Source: an uncultured bacterium (GTDB taxonomy: Bacteria; Cyanobacteriota; Vampirovibrionia; Gastranaerophilales; Gastranaerophilaceae). Taken from it: a DNA stretch of 64,000 bases. The number at the start of each line of letters is the position of its first letter. Within the stretch, counting starts at the first letter, position 1. The stretch is from NCBI GenBank assembly GCA_902760645.1, contig CACWHC010000014.1, positions 40,017 through 104,016 on the forward strand, in the 5' to 3' direction. Of the stretch, positions 16,927 through 26,188 are shown in pieces. The translations under genes were made by a program, and so were the position numbers. The notes beneath the pieces were generated by a model, which had not been told where the DNA came from, did no database searches, and saw nothing but the letters and a program-made list of their open reading frames with translations.

Positions 16927-17333
16927 TGAAAAAATTTATTTTATCACTTTTTATATTAATGACAATGTTTTTTTTAACAGGATGTTCCCGTGCAGATAAA
17001 CCTGCAATAATATTTAATCAACATCCGATTACGACCCAAAATGTAATGGATATGTCAAGTGCATTTCCGCCAAACACAAGGATATATTATCTGATTTTAA
17101 TGCCGCAGCCGCAGGTGTCAAGAATCCTTGATATTCAGGTTATTCAAAAAGGAAAACAAGAGTATCTTGGATATAGTCTTTACATGACACGGACAATAAA
17201 GTTACGGGATGAAGAACAAAAGTATTATACCGATTATTTTGTAATAAACGAACGGGGAGCATATATTATGAAAGTATATTCAAGAGATAATCCCAAAAAA
17301 GTTCTTACTCAGGCAGAATTTTATGTAAAATAA
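16926..17333 (+). CDS. Small lipoprotein
   Basis: A 135-aa protein with a signal peptide and lipobox (MFFLTGC, Cys at residue 20). The mature part is a compact beta-rich domain (ILDIQVIQKGKQEYLGYSLY). It is coupled by a one-base overlap to the secreted TPR protein and probably works with it at the envelope. The family is not recognised. Its 3' end overlaps the convergent pncC gene by 29 bases. Confidence 0.65.
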   Translation: MKKFILSLFILMTMFFLTGCSRADKPAIIFNQHPITTQNVMDMSSAFPPNTRIYYLILMPQPQVSRILDIQVIQKGKQEYLGYSLYMTRTIKLRDEEQKYYTDYFVINERGAYIMKVYSRDNPKKVLTQAEFYVK

Positions 17334-17802
17334 TATGATATGCAAAATTAATTGCGGTCTGCGTGAATAAAAACTTCATTATCTTTCTCGGAATAAAGGA
17401 AGGTAATACAAATTTTTTGACAGAAATGTTTTCGTTAAAATAAACAGAAACAAAAATAAGACCAACCGGTTTTTCTTTAGTACCGCCGGTTGGACCGGCA
17501 ATTCCTGTTGTACAAATTGCAATATCACATCCTGTTTTTTCTCTCAAGCCTTTAGCCATATTATATGCACATTCTTCACTAACAGCACCAAAAGATGAAA
17601 GAACCTCATGCGGAACACCTAAAATTTCCTCCTTGGCTTCATTTGCGTATGTTACAAAATTAAGTTTAACAAAATCAGAGCTGCCTGAAATATCGGTAAA
17701 TCTTGAACTCAGCAAACCTCCGGTACAGGATTCGGATGTGGCAACGGTCAAATTATTTTCAGCTAAATATTTACAAAGTTTTTTAAGTTTTCCGTCAATC
17801 AT
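17305..17802 (-). CDS. pncC: Nicotinamide-nucleotide amidase (CinA C-terminal domain)
   Basis: A 165-aa stand-alone CinA C-terminal domain, which deamidates nicotinamide mononucleotide in NAD recycling. Motifs: VATSESCTGGLLSSR with the catalytic Ser, VTYANEAKEEILGV, TGIAGPTGGTKEKPVG. Start chosen at ATG 17802 because TATCAT lies exactly six bases upstream (leaderless pattern) and the protein there begins like family members; the extension to 17871 is a hydrophobic artefact. The C-terminus (FIPRKIMKFLFTQTAINF) still fits the family's F-x-x-x-R-x-x-I pattern. Confidence 0.85.
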   Translation of the reverse strand: MIDGKLKKLCKYLAENNLTVATSESCTGGLLSSRFTDISGSSDFVKLNFVTYANEAKEEILGVPHEVLSSFGAVSEECAYNMAKGLREKTGCDIAICTTGIAGPTGGTKEKPVGLIFVSVYFNENISVKKFVLPSFIPRKIMKFLFTQTAINFAYHIILHKILPE

Positions 17803-17929
17803 AAACTGATGATAAATAAAAAATTTGAAAACTACAAGATGATAAAAAATGTAAAAAAAATAAAAAATCATGGTGATAAGAAAAATTTATGCAATATCAT
17901 GGAGAAAAAGGGAAAGGAAGATTTGAGGC

Positions 17930-19306
17930 ATGCCGACAAAAGAAAAAAATAAAGATTTACATCTGTTACCGCAAAATAATGATGCGGAAGAGGCGGTATT
18001 AGGTGCAATTCTTGTTAACCCGAGAGTTATAACAAAAGTTGTAGAAATACTGAAGCCGGAAAGCTTCTATAAGCCGGCTCACAGATATATTTATGAGGCA
18101 ATGATTCAATTATTCAATTCCAATGAAAAAATTGATATCATTACTGTTTGTGATGTTTTAAATTTTAATTCAAAACTTGAGGCAGTCGGCGGCAGGTCTT
18201 TTATTAATGACCTCAGTTATAATGCCATAACAACAGCAAATATTGAGTATTACGCAAAAATAATCCAGGAAAAAGCAATTAAAAGAGCATTAATAAATGC
18301 AGGTTCAGAAATTGTTTCGTTTGGCTATGATATGAATACAATTGACGATTCTTTGGATAAGGCTGAAAGATTAATTTTTGAAATAGCGTCAAGAAAAGCC
18401 ACAACAGACCTTGTTCCGGTAAAAGATTTGGTTCTTGAAACATACGAAAAAATTGAATACAGATATGAACATCAGGACGAATTACTCGGAATACCAACAG
18501 ATTTTTACGAAATGGATACTTTGTTAAACGGTTTGCAAAGATCTGATTTAATAATACTTGCAGCCCGTCCTGCGATGGGAAAAACAGCTTTTGCCCTAAA
18601 TATTGCCCAAAATGTAGGAATAAAAGCAAAAGTTCCGGTTGCAATATTTTCTCTTGAAATGTCAAAACAGCAATTAATGCAAAGAATGCTTTGTTCTGTT
18701 GCAGAAGTTGATACCCAAAAATTAAAAACGGGTAATATGCAGTCAAAAGACTGGGAAAAATTAGCGGAGGCAATGAACAGTTTTGCTCAGGCTCCAATAT
18801 TTATTGATGATACACCGGGTTGTACCTTAACAGATATCAGAGCAAAATGCAGACGTTTAAAAATGGCACAAAAAGACTTGGGTCTTGTAGTGATAGACTA
18901 TTTGCAGTTAATGGAAAGCAGCAATAAAGAAGATCGTTTTCAGGCGGTATCGACAATATCAAGAGGATTAAAAACTCTTGCAAAAGAGCTGGATGTTCCG
19001 GTAATTGCACTTTCTCAGTTATCCCGTGCCGTAGAAAGCAGAACAGATAAAAGACCAATGTTATCAGACCTGAGAGAATCCGGTTCAATTGAACAGGATG
19101 CGGATATAGTAATGTTTATTTACCGTGAAGAATACTACAGAAAAGCAGAAGACGGTGAAGAAGAAGAAACGGTAAAGGCTTTAAACAAAGGGGAATCCGA
19201 AATAATTATTGCAAAACACAGAAACGGACCTGTCGGAACAGTAAAACTTCTGTTCCAGGGTAATATTACAAAATTCAAAAACCCTATTAAATCTGATGTA
19301 TTTTAA
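17930..19306 (+). CDS. dnaB: Replicative DNA helicase DnaB
   Basis: A 458-aa protein of normal length. N-terminal domain NNDAEEAVLGAILVNP; RecA-like motor with Walker A ARPAMGKTAFALN, Walker B LGLVVIDYLQLM, the arginine-finger region and a DLRESGSIEQDADIVMF motif. Unwinds DNA at the fork and loads with DnaG, encoded at 40805. AGGAAGATTTGAGGC precedes the ATG. No intein. Confidence 0.97.
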   Translation: MPTKEKNKDLHLLPQNNDAEEAVLGAILVNPRVITKVVEILKPESFYKPAHRYIYEAMIQLFNSNEKIDIITVCDVLNFNSKLEAVGGRSFINDLSYNAITTANIEYYAKIIQEKAIKRALINAGSEIVSFGYDMNTIDDSLDKAERLIFEIASRKATTDLVPVKDLVLETYEKIEYRYEHQDELLGIPTDFYEMDTLLNGLQRSDLIILAARPAMGKTAFALNIAQNVGIKAKVPVAIFSLEMSKQQLMQRMLCSVAEVDTQKLKTGNMQSKDWEKLAEAMNSFAQAPIFIDDTPGCTLTDIRAKCRRLKMAQKDLGLVVIDYLQLMESSNKEDRFQAVSTISRGLKTLAKELDVPVIALSQLSRAVESRTDKRPMLSDLRESGSIEQDADIVMFIYREEYYRKAEDGEEEETVKALNKGESEIIIAKHRNGPVGTVKLLFQGNITKFKNPIKSDVF

Positions 19307-19340
19307 TTAAATAATAGAAATATGGGTAATATAAAAAAAT

Positions 19341-19378
19341 CCTTTTTTACGATACTGTAAAAATATAAGTAAAAAAGG
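19341..19378 (+). promoter_or_regulatory. Inverted repeat covering the ribosome site of the small HTH gene
   Basis: CCTTTTTTAC (19341-19350) is the perfect complement of GTAAAAAAGG (19369-19378). The right arm contains the AAGG of the ribosome site for the gene at 19386. It could be a dnaB terminator, an operator, or an RNA stem hiding the site. Confidence 0.4.
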
Positions 19379-19385
19379 GACAGGA

Positions 19386-19532
19386 ATGGTTGATTTTACA
19401 GAAACAGGATTAAAGATTAAAAAATTTATTGAGAACGGAAAAACCGAAAAAGAAATAGCTGAAAAACTACATATAAGTACTCATACAGTAAAAAGTTATA
19501 TAAAAATATTTCTTTATAATAAGCAAAAATAA
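19386..19532 (+). CDS. 48-aa LuxR-type helix-turn-helix protein
   Basis: The small frame reads MVDFTETGLKIKKFIENGKT then EKEIAEKLHISTHTVKSYIK. The second half is a GerE/LuxR helix-turn-helix (EIAEKLHISTHTVKSYI), without any sensor domain. A ribosome site (AAAGGGACAGGA) precedes the ATG. It lies between dnaB and dnaN on the same strand. A related orphan HTH protein is encoded at 50913. Confidence 0.65.
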   Translation: MVDFTETGLKIKKFIENGKTEKEIAEKLHISTHTVKSYIKIFLYNKQK

Positions 19533-19600
19533 GTAAAAATATTTATAAAATTCTTTTTTTATAATAAAATAAGAGAAAAAGAAGAAGGAGTTATTAGGGT

Positions 19601-20722
19601 ATGAAATTTGTTATAAAGAAAGAAGATTTATACAATGGTATAAAAATAGTTGAAAGTGCTACAAGTACAAGAGCATTACAACCGGTTTTGCTAAACATTT
19701 TAATTGAAACTGTCGGTAAAACATCCATAAGACTTGTTGCGACCGATTTAGATTTAACAATAATAACAGAAGTAGATGCACAGGTTGAAGAAGAAGGAAA
19801 AACAACACTGCCTTGCAAAACGCTGAATGAAATTGTTTCAAAACTTGGTAATAAATTAATTACATTTGAAAAAAAAGAAGATTCTTCTATAGTAAACATA
19901 ACCTGTCAAAATTCCAAATTTGATATAATTGGAATTTCTGCAAACGAATTTCCTCCGGAAGTTTATAATGTTGAATTAAAAGAAGATGAAAGCTTTGAAA
20001 TAGAGGTAAAACCGCTTACAAAAGCTGTAAAAAAAGCAGGATTTGCTGCTGCAGGTTATGAAACAAGCAACCTGTTATCAGGAATAGTTTGTGATATTTC
20101 AGGACAAACGCTGGAAATAGCTTCTACAGACGGAAACAGATTGGCAAGGGTCAGAGAAGCCATTAAAAACAGTGATGAAAAAGCCCGTCAGCTGATTATA
20201 CCGTCCCGTACAATGAACGAATTTAGTAAAATAAGTTCTTATATGGAAGAAGATAGTATAAAAATTTATGCACAAAAAACAAAAATTGTTTTCAAATCTG
20301 CCAGAACAACAATGATTTCCAGATTACTTGACGGACAATTCCCAAAATATAATCAGTTAATACCGTCAGAAAGTCCGAAAACAGCTGTAATTAATGTTTC
20401 GGATTTGATTTCAGCACTCGAACTTGTTTCAATTATGGTAAACGAAAAGACAAGTAGTGTAAAAATGGAATTTTCAGAAAATAATCTTAAATTAATGGCA
20501 GATACTCCGGATTCCGGAAAATCCGAAGAACAGTTGGCAATAGATTATTCAGGTGATGATTTGGTTATAGCGTTCAATTACAGATATGTACTTGAAGCAT
20601 TAAAAAATATGGAAAGCAATGAGGTTAAAATCGGTTTAAACACAAGTTTATCCGCAACAGTATTCAGACCTGACAGCGAAGATGATTTTGTTTGTCTGAT
20701 TATGCCTGTACAAATCAGATAG
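19601..20722 (+). CDS. dnaN: DNA polymerase III beta clamp
   Basis: A 373-aa sliding clamp, standard length, three repeated domains. Typical features: MKFVIKKEDLYNGIKIVESA start, the TDGNRLARV segment, and the C-terminal VCLIMPVQIR corresponding to the conserved (M)P(V/M)R tail. AGGAG lies upstream. It holds the polymerase on DNA. Here it follows dnaB and a small HTH gene rather than dnaA. Confidence 0.96.
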   Translation: MKFVIKKEDLYNGIKIVESATSTRALQPVLLNILIETVGKTSIRLVATDLDLTIITEVDAQVEEEGKTTLPCKTLNEIVSKLGNKLITFEKKEDSSIVNITCQNSKFDIIGISANEFPPEVYNVELKEDESFEIEVKPLTKAVKKAGFAAAGYETSNLLSGIVCDISGQTLEIASTDGNRLARVREAIKNSDEKARQLIIPSRTMNEFSKISSYMEEDSIKIYAQKTKIVFKSARTTMISRLLDGQFPKYNQLIPSESPKTAVINVSDLISALELVSIMVNEKTSSVKMEFSENNLKLMADTPDSGKSEEQLAIDYSGDDLVIAFNYRYVLEALKNMESNEVKIGLNTSLSATVFRPDSEDDFVCLIMPVQIR

Positions 20723-20871
20723 ATTTTTTCTCTTAGCTACCAGAATTTCCGCGAGATTGCACGGTATTTCCGTTTTTTCTCAGCCACCATATTTTCCGCA
20801 GGGGTACACTGTTTTTCTGTGAGGATTTTTGGCTGCACATATTAGAAATTCAATAGGGGGTAAAAATTTTA

Positions 20872-21609
20872 TCAAAATTTTAGCGGATAATCTTTTGGTA
20901 TCTTCCAACCGTTCAATTGTATCAGCTTTGTACAAAATAGTTTAGTTCCATTATTACTACAACCTCTTGTATTAGCAGTAAGCTCTTCATTTGTTCCATC
21001 CCAACTCCACGTATATGGTTCAAATGTAGGTTTTATTGCAGATACGTAGTAAGATTCATTAATTGATGAAAAACCTGTTGTTAATTTTGGAGAAAATCTG
21101 AAACGGAAAGTATTTACCCCCATTATACTATTTTCCACAGCTTTTTGATTTAAATATAAATTTATATCATATAGAAAATTGCGAAAACCTAAAATTTCTC
21201 CATCGTTTAAATATACATTAAAATGACTATCATCAATTTTTTCTATCTTTAATATTTGCAAATTTTTACCGATATATTTATTAAATCTATATACTGCTTC
21301 GTCAATTGTACAAGTTGGTGTGCTAGATATGCCGCAATCCCAATCCGTCCAATACTGAGGTTCACCGTATTCAACAGTAGAAAGTTTTATTGCCTGATTT
21401 ACTACTGAGTAGATTTTAGCTAACTTTGTTTCGACTTCGTGTTTTCTGTGATTCTGTATCAATGTCGGCAGAGTCATTGCTGCAACAACTCCGATTATAC
21501 CAAGGGTTATTAGAACCTCAGCAAGGGTAAAGGCAGCACTACGAGGCTTTGCGGACTTAGCTACATGTGTGGCACCTTCGGTAAGAGTAAAAGCAAATTT
21601 TTTATTCAT
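20872..21609 (-). CDS. Type IV pilin-like prepilin with doubled leader motif
   Basis: A 245-aa protein from ATG 21609 (GGAGGATTT upstream). Its N-terminus has two prepilin-like motifs: FAFTLTEGATHVAKSAKPR and then AAFTLAEVLITLGIIGVVAA, the real hydrophobic pilin helix with Glu at position 5 of the mature protein. The C-terminal globular domain has two Cys pairs (CGISSTPTC and CSNNGTKLFC) and shows no lectin-like variable region. The same doubled leader occurs in the pilin at 37897. Prepilin peptidase would cut before FTLAEV. Divergent from the XRE regulator at 21768. Confidence 0.8.
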   Translation of the reverse strand: MNKKFAFTLTEGATHVAKSAKPRSAAFTLAEVLITLGIIGVVAAMTLPTLIQNHRKHEVETKLAKIYSVVNQAIKLSTVEYGEPQYWTDWDCGISSTPTCTIDEAVYRFNKYIGKNLQILKIEKIDDSHFNVYLNDGEILGFRNFLYDINLYLNQKAVENSIMGVNTFRFRFSPKLTTGFSSINESYYVSAIKPTFEPYTWSWDGTNEELTANTRGCSNNGTKLFCTKLIQLNGWKIPKDYPLKF

Positions 21610-21767
21610 AAATCCTCCGAAATTCCTTATTAAGAACATATTATTTTAAATTATACCATATTTAAAACAGAATTTCAATATTAAAAACAGAATAATATGC
21701 AAAAAAGTTATCTTAAATACGGTTTAATGTGTTTTATAAACTATATATTTTTATATAGGGGCGTATT

Positions 21768-22085
21768 ATGAACATAAAAAAAGATTTCGGATTAAGATTA
21801 AAAGAAATAAGAAGTAAAAAAGGCATTACTCAGTACCAACTTGCAGAAATTTGTAATATTGATCCGAAACACATAAGTCATATTGAAACAGGACGCAGTT
21901 TTCCAAAGGCAGATTTAATAGAAAAATTTACAACGGCACTAAATATTGAATATACAGAGCTTTTTAGAACAGAACATTTGCAATCAAGAGAAATTATTGT
22001 AAAAAAAATAATAGAAATTATTGACAAATTAGACGATAAAAATTTGCAGAATGTATATAAAGTAATTTTATCCCTGATAAATTGA
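21768..22085 (+). CDS. XRE-family transcription regulator
   Basis: A 105-aa protein. Residues 6-62 are a Cro/C1 helix-turn-helix (LRLKEIRSKKGITQYQLAE, then ISHIETGRSFPKADLIEKF), followed by a ~40-residue helical tail that may dimerise. Divergently placed 158 bases from the pilin start at 21609 and upstream of ispF by 46 bases. Target unknown. Confidence 0.8.
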   Translation: MNIKKDFGLRLKEIRSKKGITQYQLAEICNIDPKHISHIETGRSFPKADLIEKFTTALNIEYTELFRTEHLQSREIIVKKIIEIIDKLDDKNLQNVYKVILSLIN

Positions 22086-22131
22086 CAATTAAATTAGTCT
22101 TTGACAAAATGTTTATGGAAAAGAGGATATT

Positions 22132-22608
22132 ATGTACAGAATTGGTAACGGTTATGATATTCATAAACTGACTGAAGGCAGAGATTTAATAATAGGCGGA
22201 GTTAAAATTACTCACGAAAAAGGTCTTTTGGGACACTCTGATGCAGATGTATTAATTCATGCCATTATTGATTCTTTACTTGGTGCTTTAGCTTTGGATG
22301 ATATAGGAACATTGTTCCCTGATACCGATATCAAATATAAAGATGCAGATAGTGCCGTATTACTTAAACAGGTGTATTCACTAATTAAATCCAAAGGTTA
22401 TGTAATCCAAAATTTGGACAGCAATATTATTGCCCAGCAACCCAAAATGATGCCTTATATTCCTAAAATGAAAGAAATTTTGTGTAAAATTTTGGAAATT
22501 AACAATAATCAGCTTTCCATAAAAGCAAAAACAAAAGAAAAAATGGATGCTGTCGGTCAATGTATGGCTATTGAAGCTAATTCTGTTGTTTTATTAAAAA
22601 AGATTTAA
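22132..22608 (+). CDS. ispF: 2-C-methyl-D-erythritol 2,4-cyclodiphosphate synthase
   Basis: A 158-aa protein, the normal size of IspF, which makes MEcPP in the non-mevalonate isoprenoid pathway. Zn ligands are visible in GYDIHKL (Asp9, His11) and HSDADVLIHAIIDSLLGA (His43), with DIGTLFPDTD and a C-terminal KTKEKMDAVGQ motif for CDP binding. AAGAGG precedes the ATG. Its end overlaps the convergent gene by four bases. Confidence 0.96.
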   Translation: MYRIGNGYDIHKLTEGRDLIIGGVKITHEKGLLGHSDADVLIHAIIDSLLGALALDDIGTLFPDTDIKYKDADSAVLLKQVYSLIKSKGYVIQNLDSNIIAQQPKMMPYIPKMKEILCKILEINNNQLSIKAKTKEKMDAVGQCMAIEANSVVLLKKI

Positions 22609-23171
22609 AGTCTTATAGTTCTTAGAATTGCATAATATCTGTAGTCACCCCAGTAAATTACAAGAGAAACAAAATTGTTGTCCAAATCGGTAACTTCAAG
22701 ATATGTTTTAGGGGTAGGTTTACGTTTTGCACTTGGCATAACTTTACCCATTACATCAAGCATTTTAAGATGAATTTTTTGTGTAGGTGCAAGTTTTGGC
22801 TGAGGTAAGTTATCATCATAAAAAGTCATAGGTACGATTTCCCTGTCGTAAACAGGAATAATATACTTAATTTTTCCTGCCTCTTTAAACAACATATACC
22901 AATCACCTTTGTGTTCTCTTGGTGTAAGTAAATAATATCCCGGTTCGATGGTTATATCTTTAAAATACAAGGGACTGGTTAATCTGAATAAAGGATATGG
23001 CGACCATGTGGAATTTTGGGTATCAAAATATTCTCCGGGGTCAACATCATGGATATATTTAACTTTTGGTGTTTCCAAATCCCGATAGATTTGTTCATAG
23101 TCAACATTCTTTGCGTTTGCCGACAATACGGATAACAATATAAAAGATATTATAAAAGCACACTTTTTCAT
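22605..23171 (-). CDS. Secreted hypothetical protein
   Basis: A 188-aa protein with signal peptide MKKCAFIISFILLSVLSANA. The mature domain is beta-rich with many aromatics (PYPLFRLTSPLYFKDITIEPGYY, LVIYWGDYRYYAILRTIRL). No known motif. TAAAAT lies exactly six bases before the ATG with no ribosome site, the leaderless pattern. Confidence 0.6.
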   Translation of the reverse strand: MKKCAFIISFILLSVLSANAKNVDYEQIYRDLETPKVKYIHDVDPGEYFDTQNSTWSPYPLFRLTSPLYFKDITIEPGYYLLTPREHKGDWYMLFKEAGKIKYIIPVYDREIVPMTFYDDNLPQPKLAPTQKIHLKMLDVMGKVMPSAKRKPTPKTYLEVTDLDNNFVSLVIYWGDYRYYAILRTIRL

Positions 23172-23289
23172 ACAAGTATTTTAATGGTATTAATTAAAAA
23201 ATCAATCATCTTAATGAGTGAAACTTGTCAAAAAGCCATGTGCATGAGATAATACACCTATAATTTCGTGAAACAAATAAGGAGAATAT

Positions 23290-23889
23290 ATGAAGAAAGC
23301 TTTATTGTTGATAAGTGCAGGCATGCTATTATCCTGTCCGCTTGTGTTTGCCAAAGATTTAGATACTCCCGAAACTAATATTACTTCCGCAATCACAACA
23401 GTAGAAGGTGATTATTCCTTGCAATTAATAGATAAAATTAAAGCGGAGAGAAATACTATATATAATGCTCTGAATTTGACTACCGAGCAAATTAAACAGA
23501 AAGATACAATAGAAACAAAAAGATATACTGATTTAGAACCGGTATTAAGAAAGTACTGTTTATCTCACAAAAAATTAAATGATATAAAAAAATCTAAAAA
23601 CGAAAAAGAAATAAAAGCTGTCGAAAAAGAATTAGATTCTGTAAAAAAAGACATTAAAGATATATCAAATAAATATGACAAAAATCTCAAAAAGATTTTA
23701 ACGGGTGAACAAAAAGCAAAATATGATATGATAAGAAAACTAAAACGGGCAGAAATACAAAAAAATAATAAGCCTGCAAATACAAAAAATACGACCCTGA
23801 AACCTTTTGGTGTTCCTGTTTCACAGGCAGAATATACAAAACAGCAAAAATCACATAAAAAGTCAAAAAAGAAATCTAAAGAAAACTAA
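23290..23889 (+). CDS. Periplasmic helical protein, Spy/CpxP-like
   Basis: A 199-aa protein with a signal peptide ending VFA. The mature part is helical and charged with LNLTTEQIKQKD and KILTGEQKAKYD, resembling the LTxxQ repeats of Spy/CpxP envelope chaperones. The last ~45 residues are very Lys-rich (KSHKKSKKKSKEN). AAGGAG lies before the ATG. The Spy link is by motif only. Confidence 0.6.
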   Translation: MKKALLLISAGMLLSCPLVFAKDLDTPETNITSAITTVEGDYSLQLIDKIKAERNTIYNALNLTTEQIKQKDTIETKRYTDLEPVLRKYCLSHKKLNDIKKSKNEKEIKAVEKELDSVKKDIKDISNKYDKNLKKILTGEQKAKYDMIRKLKRAEIQKNNKPANTKNTTLKPFGVPVSQAEYTKQQKSHKKSKKKSKEN

Positions 23890-24404
23890 AACCTGAATTT
23901 TTTACCTGCAATACGGATGCTGCGGCGTTTATGTCCGGTTACGGCACCGACAAGTTTGTCCCATCCGTCTGAAACAGCATATACTGGTTTTTTGTACCAA
24001 GGAGTTTTACCAAAGCTTTTGACTTTGTTCTTCCCTTTTTTAAATGTTTTTCCTATTTCTTCGCCAATACCTTCTATGCTCTTTTTGATTTTAGAACCGA
24101 ATTTTTTTGAAGTTACTCTGTCCAAACCTTTAAAAATACCAAGTATTACTTTACCGCCCAAAAACAGTCCGCCTGCCCCAAGCAAAGCTATTCCGGCTGC
24201 TTTTAACCATGAATGTTCAGGATTATTTCCGTAATTTGAAAAGCTAACGCTATCCATAGGGGTAGGAACAATCGGAGAAGCAGAACCCTGTAAATAACCG
24301 TAATAACGAGGGTTGCTGCCTGCAATATCTGCTGCGGCATCGTAGTCCAATACTCCAATGCTTGAAAGATGATCTAAACTTCCTGTAACGCCCGGTGATA
24401 ACAT
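23886..24404 (-). CDS. Hypothetical membrane-associated protein
   Basis: A 172-aa protein with AGGAG upstream. The N-terminal ~55 residues are polar; a hydrophobic Gly/Leu segment (AAGIALLGAGGLFLGGKVILG) near 70-90 is followed by a basic, helix-rich tail. Unknown family. It overlaps the convergent upstream neighbour by four bases. Confidence 0.5.
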   Translation of the reverse strand: MLSPGVTGSLDHLSSIGVLDYDAAADIAGSNPRYYGYLQGSASPIVPTPMDSVSFSNYGNNPEHSWLKAAGIALLGAGGLFLGGKVILGIFKGLDRVTSKKFGSKIKKSIEGIGEEIGKTFKKGKNKVKSFGKTPWYKKPVYAVSDGWDKLVGAVTGHKRRSIRIAGKKFRF

Positions 24405-24495
24405 AATTACTCCTACTTTTCAACCTACATGTTTATAAAGTTACATTAGTATAATAAATTGCTTTTTACTGTATTATTTGTTACATTTTATTAAT

Positions 24496-26145
24496 ATGAG
24501 AACTTTTTTAAAAGAAAATAAATATTTGGTATTTTTGTGGATATTATGCAGTATTGCGTTAATATTATTTTGCGGACATTATTCAAATATATTATTTGAT
24601 ATAGGCAGAGAATGTTATTATCCTGAAATGATATTAAAAGGCAAAGTTTTATACAAAGACTTATTTAATATATACGGTCCGTTTTCTTATTTGTGGAATG
24701 CTTTATTGTATAAGATTTTTTCACCAAATCTCGGTATATTATATTTTTCGGGTATAATTTCTTCTTTTGCCATTGTCAGCGGAATTTATCTGATTGCAAA
24801 AAAATTTCTTTCCGAAACATTAAGTTTTTGTATCGGAGTTTTTACTATTGTAACGGGAGTTTGTGCAACTCATTTATTTGGATATGTTTTGCCATACAGT
24901 TATGCAATGTTATATGGAACTGTCGGAATAATATATTCACTTTGGGCTTTAGTAAAATATAAAGAAACGGATAAAACACAATATTTTTATCTGTCAGCAT
25001 TACTCGGAGGTTTTTGTGCAGCAAACAAGTACGATTTCTTTTTATACGGAATATTTTTGTTTGTTGTTGCGTTATGCTCAAAAAATAAAAAAGTTGTACT
25101 GAATTTTATAACCTGTTTTATGTTTATACCGTTAATTTGCGGTCTTATTTTATTTATTCAAAAACTCGGCTTAAACGATATAATAAACGCATTTAATGAC
25201 ATAAAACTTATTACTCATTCAAAAAGCCTTGAAATTATGTACAGGAATCACGGGGTATTTTTTGATATAAGGTTGTTAAAAATTTGGGCATATAATTTTA
25301 TACCTGCAGCTCTATTTTGCGGAATTTTTGCCGGAGCCGTTAAGCTTTATGATAAACACAAAATGTTATCAAGAATAATTTTGACAATTTCTGCATTTTT
25401 TGCATTAGGTTTTTTAAATCCGGCAGAGAGTTTTGTTTTTCTCGTTCCGCTAATGATTGTGACAGCACTTTTTGCTTTTAAAAACTTAAAAAACAATGCT
25501 CCGTTACTTTATTTATTGATAGGTACAATTACTATTTGTATAAAAAATATTTGGGCTTTAACGCCGCTTAGTTACGGAAATTATGTTATTCCGATTGTAA
25601 TTTGTGTGTTTTTAGCGATTATATTTACGTTTGTTGATAGAAAATATGAAAAAGTATTTGCAATATTTTTACTCATTATAAGTTTGAAATTCTTGGGCGG
25701 ATTTATGAATTTTAATATGTACTTATCAGAAAAAATAGCTTCGCCAAAAGGTACTGTTTATACGGGTAAATATAGTTTGCAGACAAAAGTTGCCGATAAA
25801 ATTATAGAATTAGCAGAAAAAGAAAAACCGAATGAAATAGTTATCTATCCCGAAGGTCTGTTAATAAATTTCTTAACGGATACAAAATCGGAAGACTATT
25901 ATAATTCAATGTTACCAATGTATACGGAAAGTTTTGGCGAACAAAAATATATTGATGCCCTTGAAAAAAGTAAACCTGAATACGTTGTAATTATACTTTC
26001 TGATATGGCTGAGTACGGAACAGGCTTTTTAGGCATTAATTATGGTTTAAATTTTAATGACTATTTGAGTGAAAAATATTATTTGCCGGAAGAATATAAT
26101 GAAAAATCCGTACCGACCGAATATTTAATTTACAAAAGAAAGTAG
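24496..26145 (+). CDS. GT-C-type glycosyltransferase-like membrane protein
   Basis: About 549 aa with ~11-12 membrane segments. The N-terminal loop after the first segment reads FDIGRECYYPEMILKGKVLY then KDLFNIYGPFSYLWNALLY, the arrangement of PMT/ArnT-like GT-C enzymes in which an acidic residue in the first periplasmic loop is catalytic. These use lipid-linked sugars. The C-terminal ~100 residues are soluble. ATG 24496 preferred over the TTG at 24478. Acceptor unknown. Confidence 0.6.
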   Translation: MRTFLKENKYLVFLWILCSIALILFCGHYSNILFDIGRECYYPEMILKGKVLYKDLFNIYGPFSYLWNALLYKIFSPNLGILYFSGIISSFAIVSGIYLIAKKFLSETLSFCIGVFTIVTGVCATHLFGYVLPYSYAMLYGTVGIIYSLWALVKYKETDKTQYFYLSALLGGFCAANKYDFFLYGIFLFVVALCSKNKKVVLNFITCFMFIPLICGLILFIQKLGLNDIINAFNDIKLITHSKSLEIMYRNHGVFFDIRLLKIWAYNFIPAALFCGIFAGAVKLYDKHKMLSRIILTISAFFALGFLNPAESFVFLVPLMIVTALFAFKNLKNNAPLLYLLIGTITICIKNIWALTPLSYGNYVIPIVICVFLAIIFTFVDRKYEKVFAIFLLIISLKFLGGFMNFNMYLSEKIASPKGTVYTGKYSLQTKVADKIIELAEKEKPNEIVIYPEGLLINFLTDTKSEDYYNSMLPMYTESFGEQKYIDALEKSKPEYVVIILSDMAEYGTGFLGINYGLNFNDYLSEKYYLPEEYNEKSVPTEYLIYKRK

Positions 26146-26188
26146 TTTAAAAGTAGACTTTTTCAAAAAAATCCGTTAATATAATTTC

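Noticed and set aside
17305-17420. Frameshift in the pncC C-terminus
   Set aside because: Another frame reads plausibly for ~15 residues, but the annotated frame keeps the family's F-x-x-x-R-x-x-I pattern to the end.
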